Below, one piece after another: positions 1-5,196 of a stretch of 5,196 nucleotides of DNA. The stretch's first letter is position 1, and the number at the start of each line of letters is the position of its first letter. The DNA is from Promethearchaeota archaeon (GTDB lineage: Archaea > Asgardarchaeota > Lokiarchaeia > Sigynarchaeales > SOKP01), in NCBI GenBank assembly GCA_030620005.1, contig JAUXAJ010000320.1, forward strand, positions 1 to 5,196, read 5' to 3'. The notes below the pieces were generated by a model. That model had not been told where the DNA came from and searched no databases. It saw only the letters and a list, made by a program, of their open reading frames with translations. The position numbers and the translations under genes are program-made.

Positions 1-1
1 C

Positions 2-853
2 ATAGTTTTACCTATCGGGCCTTTAGGATTGCGTAAGAAAATAAAACATCTTGTAGCCATTCCTACAACGTCGGGAACAGGTTCTGAAGTCACAAATGCC
101 GCTGTTATAACCGATAATAATAGAGATCCACCAAAGAAATTAGTAATAGCAAGTTCAGAGTTAGTCCCGGATATTGCAATTTTAAATGTGGATTTTGTGA
201 AATCAATGCCTCCGTTTTTGACCATGGCCACGGGTTTGGATGCGTTGGCACATTCCGTTGGGTCTTACACTTGCACATGGGGAGGACTATTGGTAGATGC
301 CTTGAATTGCGCTGCAATAAAGGAGACTATCAAGTATTTACCTCGCGCTATTAAATATGGTGAAAAAGATCTTGAAGCCAGGGAACACATGCAGATGGCA
401 GCACTCATCGCTGGAATGGGATTTGGTAATTCCCTTGCAGGAATTGATCATGCTTTAGGGCATAGTTTTGGAAAAATTTTTGAAGTTCATCATGGTTTAG
501 CGGTGGGAATGTTTATTCCTTATTCAGTAGCTTTTCAAGCAAAAGCGTCTCAAAGGTGGAAAGATTTATGTCCGCTTTTTGGCGTTGAAACAAATAACAA
601 GAAATTAAACGAGTTATTTAAAGACTTCTTAGCAGCACTAAAAGGTTTCATACTTTCGGTTGGTGGCCCCGTGTGCGTAAAAGAATTAAAAAATCCTGTA
701 ATAAATAAAGAGCAATATGTGGAAAAAATAGATATTTTAGCCGACTATGCTGATAAAGACATATTAAGTCTCGTATCGGTTCGTAACGTTAATAAGGAAA
801 TATATACAAAAATATTTGAATACACATGGGACGGAAGAGATATTGATTTTTAA
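2..853 (+). CDS. Iron-containing (group III) alcohol dehydrogenase, 5'-truncated by the window edge
   Basis: Predicted to interconvert an alcohol and its aldehyde (or a hydroxy acid and its semialdehyde) with NAD(P)H in the cytoplasm. The frame is open back to base 2, so the gene starts outside the window. The TTG at base 29 is internal, not a start: in-frame sequence before it (IVLPIGPLG) reads like normal family sequence. About 284 codons are present; family members have roughly 380-410, so the N-terminal nucleotide-binding part is mostly missing. Counting from base 29, the family signature PTTSGTGSEVT is at residues 12-22. The four expected metal ligands are all present: D71 and H75 (GLDALAH), H141 (GIDHALGH) and H155 (HHG). 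AOR follows after 22 nt on the same strand, suggesting one transcript. Substrate cannot be read from sequence; 4-hydroxybutyrate dehydrogenases belong to this family, which makes succinate semialdehyde a candidate by context only. Confidence 0.93.
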   Translation: MVLPIGPLGLRKKIKHLVAIPTTSGTGSEVTNAAVITDNNRDPPKKLVIASSELVPDIAILNVDFVKSMPPFLTMATGLDALAHSVGSYTCTWGGLLVDALNCAAIKETIKYLPRAIKYGEKDLEAREHMQMAALIAGMGFGNSLAGIDHALGHSFGKIFEVHHGLAVGMFIPYSVAFQAKASQRWKDLCPLFGVETNNKKLNELFKDFLAALKGFILSVGGPVCVKELKNPVINKEQYVEKIDILADYADKDILSLVSVRNVNKEIYTKIFEYTWDGRDIDF

Positions 854-862
854 CATAATATA

Positions 863-867
863 GAGGT
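863..867 (+). promoter_or_regulatory. Shine-Dalgarno site of the AOR gene
   Basis: GAGGT lies 8 nt before the ATG at 876, inside the 22-nt gap after the alcohol dehydrogenase stop. It supports that ATG as the start and translation from a shared message. Confidence 0.7.
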
Positions 868-875
868 AAACAAAA

Positions 876-2756
876 ATGAGTGAAAATTTAAAAGGGTATA
901 ATGGAAAGCTCGCTTATATAAACTTAAGTGAAGAAAGCGTTGATATTAGGGATCTAAATCCTAAAGTAGCAAAAGACTATCTTGGAGGGACGGGACTAAG
1001 CGCTAAAATAATTCATGACTTATTGTCAGAAGAAGATTACGATACATTAAAAAAAAATCCCTTTTCAGAAATTAATCCATTAGTTTTTGCAACTGGTCCA
1101 GTTACAGGAACTTTGAGACCCTCATCAGGGCGATATTCGGTTTCAGGGATATCTCCTTTGACAGGTATATGGGGGGAAGGCTCATCGGGTGGTACTTTTT
1201 GCATTTCCTTACGCAATAGTGGTTTTGATGCCATTACAATTCAAGGAATATCAAAAAATCCCGTGTATTTATACGTTCACGATAATAAAATCGAATTTAA
1301 AGACGCAAACGAATATTGGGGAAAAAATACTTATGAAACTCAAGATCTTATAAAGAAAGCATTGGGTAATGAAAGAATTAAAGTTGCGAATATAGGAGTT
1401 GCTGGTGAAAATCTAGTTAAATACGCTGCGATTATTAACGATGAAGGAAGAGCGGTGGGTCGGTGTGGTTTAGGGGCTTTAATGGGCTCAAAAAATTTAA
1501 AAGCTCTGGCAGTTTTAGGAGCTAAAAAAGTAGAACTCGCTGACAGTGAAATGGCTAAAGAATTAAGAAAACGGGCGGAGGCTGAAAAGGGAGACTCCCT
1601 TTTGGATGTTATATTTCCAGTTCTATTCAATCTTTACGGAACAAACTCCTATTTAGACTTGGGAATGATCAATGGCGATACGCCTGGATTTTATTTTACG
1701 GAGTCGGAATTTTTTGCGGAGAAATTAACTGCAAAGACATTAAAAGAAGAATATCCTGTATTTTCGTATGGATGTGCGGGATGCACTATACAATGTGGAA
1801 AAACAACAGTTATAGAAGATAACGGGAAGGAAATTGAAGTTGACGGTCCTGAATATGAATCCGTTGCAGCGTTAGGTACAATGTGCGGAGTATTTGACTC
1901 AAAACCAGTAATCTTAGCAAATCACATGTGCAATGTCTATGGAATTGATACAATATCTACAGGTGTTAGCATTGCGTTTTTAATATATTTAGTAGAAAAT
2001 CGTTTGGGAATTGAAAAGATTAAACAGAATTTGGCAATTATTAACATAGATGATATAAAATGGGGCAATGGAAGCCTTGTTGTACAATTAGTTGAAAAAA
2101 TAGCTAATAAAGAAGGAATCGGAAATGTTTTAGCTGAAGGAGTTCGGGCAATGGCCGGAAAATTTGAAGTGGATCCGGAACTTGCAGCTCACGTGAAAGG
2201 TTTAGAAGTGCCCATGCACGACCCTCGCGCGTTTGCGGGACAAGCTCTAAGTTACATGACTGGCTGCGTGGGAGCAAACCATAATAAATGCGATTGGTTT
2301 AGTGCTGAGATTGGTAATGCGGATTATCCCGAATTGCGCATTAAACGGGCAAAAACTAGGGATAATATTAAGGGTAGGGAAAAAGGAGTTGCGAATTTGC
2401 AAGATTTAAGGGCCATTGACGATTCTACTATAAATTGCAATTTTGTTGGGATTCCTTTAAAAGATGTTATTGGTTATGTCAACGCTAGTACAGGGTTTAA
2501 TTATAACCGAAAATCGTTAATGAAAGTTGGAGAGCGTATTAATAATATCAAGCGGATTATTAGTTGCAATCTTGGCGTCACGAGAGAAGACGATAGATTA
2601 CCAAACCATTTATTGAAGGTGTTAACTTCAGGAAAAACAATGGGCGTGAAATTAGATTTAGAGGAAAATTTAAAACGATATTACAAAGTACGAGATTGGG
2701 ATTGGGAAACTGGAAGGCCCACTGAAGAAAAGCTAAAAGAGCTTGGAATTATTTAA
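876..2756 (+). CDS. aor: Tungsten-containing aldehyde:ferredoxin oxidoreductase (AOR family)
   Basis: Oxidises aldehydes to carboxylic acids with ferredoxin as acceptor, or reduces acids in reverse; cytoplasmic, with a tungsten bis-pterin and one [4Fe-4S] cluster. At 626 residues it is close to the roughly 605 of Pyrococcus furiosus AOR and collinear with it as I recall that sequence. The N-terminal domain has SGRYSVSGISPLTG (84-97) and the pterin-binding GRCGLGALMGSKNLKA (195-210). Cluster ligands are C300, C303 and C307 (CxxCxxxC) plus C521. GPEYES (324-329) holds the active-site Glu (E328, matching PfAOR E313), and H469 matches PfAOR H448. The two pterin-contacting DxxGL(C/D) motifs are altered: CNVYGID (352-358, Asp replaced by Asn) and DSTINC (516-521, GL replaced by IN). 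Start ATG has a GAGGT site 8 nt upstream. Probably co-transcribed with the upstream alcohol dehydrogenase. Family is certain; substrate is unknown. Confidence 0.95.
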   Translation: MSENLKGYNGKLAYINLSEESVDIRDLNPKVAKDYLGGTGLSAKIIHDLLSEEDYDTLKKNPFSEINPLVFATGPVTGTLRPSSGRYSVSGISPLTGIWGEGSSGGTFCISLRNSGFDAITIQGISKNPVYLYVHDNKIEFKDANEYWGKNTYETQDLIKKALGNERIKVANIGVAGENLVKYAAIINDEGRAVGRCGLGALMGSKNLKALAVLGAKKVELADSEMAKELRKRAEAEKGDSLLDVIFPVLFNLYGTNSYLDLGMINGDTPGFYFTESEFFAEKLTAKTLKEEYPVFSYGCAGCTIQCGKTTVIEDNGKEIEVDGPEYESVAALGTMCGVFDSKPVILANHMCNVYGIDTISTGVSIAFLIYLVENRLGIEKIKQNLAIINIDDIKWGNGSLVVQLVEKIANKEGIGNVLAEGVRAMAGKFEVDPELAAHVKGLEVPMHDPRAFAGQALSYMTGCVGANHNKCDWFSAEIGNADYPELRIKRAKTRDNIKGREKGVANLQDLRAIDDSTINCNFVGIPLKDVIGYVNASTGFNYNRKSLMKVGERINNIKRIISCNLGVTREDDRLPNHLLKVLTSGKTMGVKLDLEENLKRYYKVRDWDWETGRPTEEKLKELGII

Positions 2757-2787
2757 TTTTTTTATTTTTTATTTTGTTCTTTTTTTT
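2757..2787 (+). terminator. T-tract terminator for the alcohol dehydrogenase-AOR transcript
   Basis: Immediately after the AOR stop the + strand carries T7, T6, T4 and T8 runs broken by single other bases. Archaeal RNA polymerase terminates at such T-rich non-template tracts without needing a hairpin. A weak 5-bp inverted repeat (AAGCT/AGCTT, 2730-2744) precedes it inside the AOR 3' end. The tract overlaps the end of the convergent thymidylate synthase gene, where its complement encodes the Lys-rich tail. Confidence 0.6.
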
Positions 2788-3781
2788 CCATTAGATTTGC
2801 AATATCTTCTGGAAGTTCTCCCTTATTTTTCATGCGATTTAATACATCTTTAACTTCAGAAATGGTATTACCGTATATATGGAGCGAATTCGAGAAATCT
2901 AAGTAATGTCCCATTTCAACCCCAAGTTCATCCGCCACGCTTTTTTGTATTCTTATCATGCCATTTACATTTGCCTCCCATGCACGGAAGAGATCCCTGC
3001 TTCTCCATGTGGTTTGCATGATTAGTTTGCCTCCTTTTATTCTCATGAAAATTCTTTGAAGACAAGGGGGATCGATGTGGAAAGGATCTACGAGAGGACG
3101 CCAAGTTATTGCTTGTGCTCTTCGACTATAGGGTTTTTCTTTCAATTTCCGAATAATGTAATCTATTTGGTTAATTCTTGGAAAATTGATTGTGCCAATT
3201 GGAATTTTTTTAATGTTAATTTGTTCCGAGATTTTTATATCCAAATCAAGTTCAATTTCATCGTTTATTTTCCAGACGGTGGACTCTGGAGTGCTTTTAA
3301 TCCTCTCAGCTTTAATCAACTTTTGGTGCTTTTTTACAAATTCGTTATCAACAACCTCCAAATCATAATTTACGTGCGTTGTATCTTCAAGGGAATAAGG
3401 AGCGTAATTAAAAATCCTGTCGTGATAGGAGTAGGGAAAACTTGCGTCAGATTGCCAAATATAATGGTCGTTCACGCCTTCCATGATTTCTTCAATGTAT
3501 CCGCTCTGAATGGAACCGATTAAATAAATGTCCGCCATGCAACCAAATACTTCATACGAATTTCCAAATTTGGATTTAATCCTTAATACTTTATCCCTTC
3601 GAGTTATAGGACTGCTCATGGGATTATTTATTTCTATCAAAACAGTGGCATCTTTGGAAGGAGGGTCCTCTGGCTTATCGTATTCTGTTTTAATATCGTC
3701 TCCATGATATAACACTTGTCCTATTGCCGAAAGCCAAGCATCTCGGACATTATTTTTTGAAATAAAAAAGACTCTTGCCAT
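2762..3781 (-). CDS. thyA: Thymidylate synthase, archaeal ThyA type, with a long central insertion
   Basis: Methylates dUMP to dTMP using a methylene-pterin cofactor. Matches to E. coli ThyA catalytic positions: R220/R221 (SRR; E. coli R126/R127, phosphate), C240 (DPPC; nucleophile C146), R260 and D263 (WRSRD; R166, D169), N271 (N177, exactly 11 residues after R260, typical of dUMP rather than dCMP use) and H301/Y303 (LHIYG; H207, Y209). The N-terminus (RDAWLSAIGQVLYHG, later EINNP) resembles methanogen TYSY proteins. At 339 residues it is much longer than methanogen forms (about 220) or E. coli (264). Much of the excess is residues about 127-205, between YHDRIFNY and the SRR segment, plus a charged Lys/Glu-rich tail. 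The ATG at 3781 has no clear Shine-Dalgarno; a leaderless mRNA is likely. It converges on AOR (5 nt between stops) and diverges from the dehydratase. Dedicated nucleotide hydroxymethylase activity is less likely but possible. Confidence 0.88.
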   Translation of the reverse strand: MARVFFISKNNVRDAWLSAIGQVLYHGDDIKTEYDKPEDPPSKDATVLIEINNPMSSPITRRDKVLRIKSKFGNSYEVFGCMADIYLIGSIQSGYIEEIMEGVNDHYIWQSDASFPYSYHDRIFNYAPYSLEDTTHVNYDLEVVDNEFVKKHQKLIKAERIKSTPESTVWKINDEIELDLDIKISEQINIKKIPIGTINFPRINQIDYIIRKLKEKPYSRRAQAITWRPLVDPFHIDPPCLQRIFMRIKGGKLIMQTTWRSRDLFRAWEANVNGMIRIQKSVADELGVEMGHYLDFSNSLHIYGNTISEVKDVLNRMKNKGELPEDIANLMEKKEQNKK

Positions 3782-3837
3782 TTCTTGCCATTTCTTGAGT
3801 TTTATTGAGTTTTAAAATTTCTTGAGTTTTAAAATTT
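3774..3837 (-). repeat. Phased 10-bp direct repeats across the thymidylate synthase start
   Basis: Read on the - strand from 3837, the sequence breaks into AAATTTT, AAAACTCAAG, AAATTTT, AAAACTCAAT, AAAACTCAAG, AAATGGCAAG, AAATGGCAAG. The four consecutive 10-mers (3813 down to 3774) share the pattern AAAnnnCAAK, and the outer part also forms a 17-bp direct repeat. The last unit contains the ATG of the synthase and the one before it carries an identical out-of-frame ATGGCAAG. The period is about one helical turn. The origin could be replication slippage or a regulator-binding array; the sequence does not decide. Confidence 0.75.
3810..3817 (-). promoter_or_regulatory. Candidate TATA box for thymidylate synthase
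   Basis: TTTTAAAA is centred about 32 nt before the ATG at 3781. Archaeal transcription starts roughly 25 nt downstream of the TATA centre, which would put the start site within a few bases of the ATG and agree with the missing Shine-Dalgarno. A second identical TTTTAAAA lies 17 bp further upstream (3827-3834), so which copy is used is uncertain. The region is so AT-rich that chance matches are likely. Confidence 0.35.
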
Positions 3838-3932
3838 ATTTGAAAATTATAATTTTATTGTTAAAACTTTAATAAAATGTTATTTCATTTCTTTTTTCAT
3901 TTTGAAATATTAATTCCTTGATGTTTTGATCA

Positions 3933-3946
3933 TTAAGTATACTTAA
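3933..3946. promoter_or_regulatory. Perfect 14-bp palindrome, candidate operator
   Basis: TTAAGTATACTTAA equals its own reverse complement and includes two G:C pairs, which makes it less trivial than the AT-only palindromes nearby. It lies roughly 150 bp from the synthase start and 135 bp from the dehydratase start, suitable for a dimeric helix-turn-helix regulator acting on either promoter. It overlaps the end of a TGATCATT copy (3927-3934). No regulator gene is in the window, so function is inference. Confidence 0.4.
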
Positions 3947-4005
3947 AAGCGACATCATCTAATTAGAAGGCTTAAGAATGGAATTAAAGGAGAGTAATTT
4001 TTTTT

Positions 4006-4025
4006 AAGAAGTGATCATTCTTCTT
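4006..4025 (+). repeat. Small inverted repeat with TGATCATT loop
   Basis: AAGAAG (4006-4011) and CTTCTT (4020-4025) form a perfect 6-bp stem around the loop TGATCATT. The loop contains the palindrome TGATCA and repeats the octamer found at 3927-3934. It precedes the dehydratase by about 55 nt, so it could be an operator or lie at the 5' end of the mRNA. The stem is short, so it may be fortuitous. Confidence 0.35.
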
Positions 4026-4066
4026 TATTAATTGTAAATTTTACTTATTTGAAAAATAATTTATAA

Positions 4067-4071
4067 GGAAG
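4067..4071 (+). promoter_or_regulatory. Shine-Dalgarno site that fixes the TTG start of the dehydratase
   Basis: GGAAG (within AAGGAAG) sits 9 nt before the TTG at 4081. The next ATG (4120) lacks such a site and would remove the conserved N-terminal helix, so this site decides the start. Confidence 0.65.
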
Positions 4072-4080
4072 ATAAAAAAA

Positions 4081-5196
4081 TTGAAAACCTTTGAAGATTA
4101 TTTAGAAAGATTATATAAAATGAAGCCAAATATTTATATTGGCGAGGAAAAAGTAAATCGAGAGGATCCAAGATTACTAGGTGGCATGAACATCATAAAG
4201 GTAACTTACGATTGTGCGCACAGCGAGGAATACGAGGATTTATGTACAGCAACTTCTCATTTAACTGGAAAGAAGATTAACCGGTTTTGTCACATCCACC
4301 AAAGCGAAGATGACCTTTTAAAAAAGCAGTTAATGACTCGTTTGCTCTGTCATCGGGTCGGCGGGTGCATTCAGCGGTGTATGGGATGCGATTCTTTAAA
4401 CGCTCTCTCTGTAATTACTTATGAAATAGATGAAGCGTTAGGAACTGATTATTACGAAAGGTTCAAAAAGTACTTACAATACTTTCAAGAGAACGATTTA
4501 GTGGCAAGTGCTGCGCAAACAGATCCTAAAGGAGACCGTTTGAAAAGGCCTCACCAACAAGAGGATCCAGATCAGTATTTAAGAGTAATTGAGACGAGAG
4601 AAGATGGTATTGTTGTTAGAGGGTGCAAAATTAATATTACGAACACACCATACGCAGATGAGATGATCGTTGTCCCTTGTAGATACATGGGGCCTGAAGA
4701 TAAAGATTACGCAGTTGCTTTTGCCTTACCTGCTGATTGGGATGGCGTTAAATTGTTAACAAGAACGGCCAATTTTAGAAAAAGTAAACATTTTAACGCT
4801 CCAGCTTTGAATTTTGGAGATGCTGAGACTTTCATTATCTTTGACGATGTGTTTGTCCCCAAGGAAAGGGTCTTTTTAAACGGTCATGGAGACCCCAGAC
4901 AGACTGCCTATGCAGGATTTCTGGCGCTCATGTTTGCTCACTTTCACCGTCACAGTTATACTGGCTGTAAACCTGCCGTGACGGAAGTTATAGCTAGCGC
5001 TGCAGCGTTAGTAGCAGAATATAATGGAATTGAAAATGCATCCCACGTTCAAGATAAGATTTCTCATCTCATAGGCACAGCAGAGCTCGTTTTTGCGGCT
5101 GGTGAATCAAGCGCTAAACACTCTGAAAAAGCACCTTCTGGAACGCAGGTCCCTGACGAAATTTTAACGAATGCTGGAAGGAGGCTTGCGGGTGAA
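4081..5196 (+). CDS. abfD: 4-hydroxybutyryl-CoA dehydratase / vinylacetyl-CoA isomerase homologue (AbfD, HpaB superfamily), 3'-truncated
   Basis: The family dehydrates 4-hydroxybutyryl-CoA to crotonyl-CoA by a ketyl-radical mechanism with FAD and an unusual His-ligated [4Fe-4S] cluster, in 4-aminobutyrate fermentation and in the 4-hydroxybutyrate carbon-fixation cycles. The 372 codons present cover about three quarters of a roughly 490-residue protein. All cluster ligands are visible: C96 and C100 (CIQRC), H289 and C296 (HRHSYTGC), matching C99, C103, H292 and C299 of the Clostridium aminobutyricum enzyme. Y293, K297 and T187 match Y296, K300 and T190, and E249 probably matches E257. Conserved blocks INRF..HQSEDDL (66-78) and TDPKGDR (147-153) are also present. 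Start is TTG, supported by a GGAAG 9 nt upstream and by alignment of FEDYLERL with the family N-terminus. Oddities: the usual HQTG around T187 is NITN, and extra cysteines C90, C103 and C181 lie near the active-site segments. Aromatic hydroxylases of the superfamily lack the cluster ligands, so a dehydratase/isomerase is favoured; substrate may differ. Confidence 0.88.
   Translation, partial: MKTFEDYLERLYKMKPNIYIGEEKVNREDPRLLGGMNIIKVTYDCAHSEEYEDLCTATSHLTGKKINRFCHIHQSEDDLLKKQLMTRLLCHRVGGCIQRCMGCDSLNALSVITYEIDEALGTDYYERFKKYLQYFQENDLVASAAQTDPKGDRLKRPHQQEDPDQYLRVIETREDGIVVRGCKINITNTPYADEMIVVPCRYMGPEDKDYAVAFALPADWDGVKLLTRTANFRKSKHFNAPALNFGDAETFIIFDDVFVPKERVFLNGHGDPRQTAYAGFLALMFAHFHRHSYTGCKPAVTEVIASAAALVAEYNGIENASHVQDKISHLIGTAELVFAAGESSAKHSEKAPSGTQVPDEILTNAGRRLAGE

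Larger units (their letters stand above)
3782..4080. other. Divergent AT-rich intergenic region
   Basis: This gap of 299 nt separates the divergent synthase and dehydratase genes, so it must hold both promoters. From left to right it contains the phased repeats, an AT-only 14-bp palindrome AAAATTATAATTTT (3843-3856), the TTAAGTATACTTAA palindrome, two copies of TGATCATT (3927-3934 and 4012-4019, 85 bp apart), a small stem-loop and the dehydratase Shine-Dalgarno. CTTTATTA at 4023-4030 is a possible TATA element for the dehydratase, placing a start near 4052, upstream of the Shine-Dalgarno. I see no tRNA, structured RNA or convincing gene; the only open frames are a 9-codon ATG frame (3978-4007) and the 13-codon frame overlapping the synthase start. 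Confidence 0.7.

Noticed and set aside
29..31. TTG at base 29 as the start of the alcohol dehydrogenase
   Set aside because: The frame is open upstream and reads as family sequence; a start here would remove the nucleotide-binding domain. The gene is cut by the window edge.
1037..1630. Two - strand open frames inside AOR (1037-1234 and 1340-1630), and a similar one at 105-317 inside the alcohol dehydrogenase
   Set aside because: They are antisense to strongly conserved coding sequence and show no recognisable domain or Shine-Dalgarno support.
3056..3523. Open frame of 155 codons on the + strand opposite thymidylate synthase, and a shorter one at 3186-3368
   Set aside because: They lie antisense within a gene with clear catalytic motifs, have no family resemblance, and their Phe/Ile/Asn-rich composition is what the complement of this gene gives.
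3852..3878. 8-bp inverted repeat ATTTTATT / AATAAAAT with an 11-nt loop
   Set aside because: It is AT-only in a very AT-rich stretch, so such repeats are expected by chance. It is also badly placed for a terminator, since both genes diverge from here.
3978..4007. Nine-codon ATG frame before the dehydratase (MELKESNFF), as a leader peptide
   Set aside because: It is very short and has no clear ribosome site in front of it. The AAGGAG-like stretch lies inside the frame. Nothing suggests attenuation.
4081..5196. The right-hand gene as a 4-hydroxyphenylacetate 3-monooxygenase (HpaB)
   Set aside because: The superfamily is shared, but the Cx3C and Hx6C cluster ligands plus the Tyr and Lys of the dehydratase are all present, which hydroxylases lack.

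Overview
The window looks like AT-rich genomic DNA from an anaerobic archaeon. Three things support this: a thymidylate synthase of the archaeal (methanogen-like) type, a tungstopterin aldehyde:ferredoxin oxidoreductase (AOR), and a [4Fe-4S]/FAD 4-hydroxybutyryl-CoA dehydratase homologue. A TTG start, T-tract-like gene ends and TTTTAAAA boxes also fit Archaea. An uncultured lineage such as an Asgard or Bathyarchaeia-type archaeon is plausible, but the sequence alone does not fix the taxon.

Layout, left to right. (1) The 3' part of an iron-containing alcohol dehydrogenase gene (+ strand) runs in from the left edge. (2) A complete AOR gene follows 22 nt later on the same strand, almost certainly in the same operon. 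(3) A thymidylate synthase gene on the - strand converges on AOR; the stop codons are only 5 nt apart, and a long T-tract there serves both the AOR 3' end and the Lys-rich tail of the synthase. (4) A divergent intergenic region of about 300 nt is very AT-rich. It holds phased 10-bp repeats that run into the synthase start codon, a perfect 14-bp palindrome and a small stem-loop. (5) The first 372 codons of a 4-hydroxybutyryl-CoA dehydratase/vinylacetyl-CoA isomerase-family gene (+ strand) begin at a TTG and run off the right edge.

How the genes may work together (inference): the alcohol dehydrogenase and AOR could link an alcohol, its aldehyde and the acid, coupling NAD(P)H and ferredoxin pools. 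With a 4-hydroxybutyryl-CoA dehydratase homologue nearby, the obvious candidate is the succinate semialdehyde / 4-hydroxybutyrate / crotonyl-CoA node. The dehydratase keeps all cluster ligands known from the Clostridium enzyme but differs in other active-site positions, so its substrate may not be 4-hydroxybutyryl-CoA. The thymidylate synthase is a housekeeping gene lying between them on the other strand and is probably not part of the pathway. I see no mobile element, CRISPR array, tRNA or rRNA.
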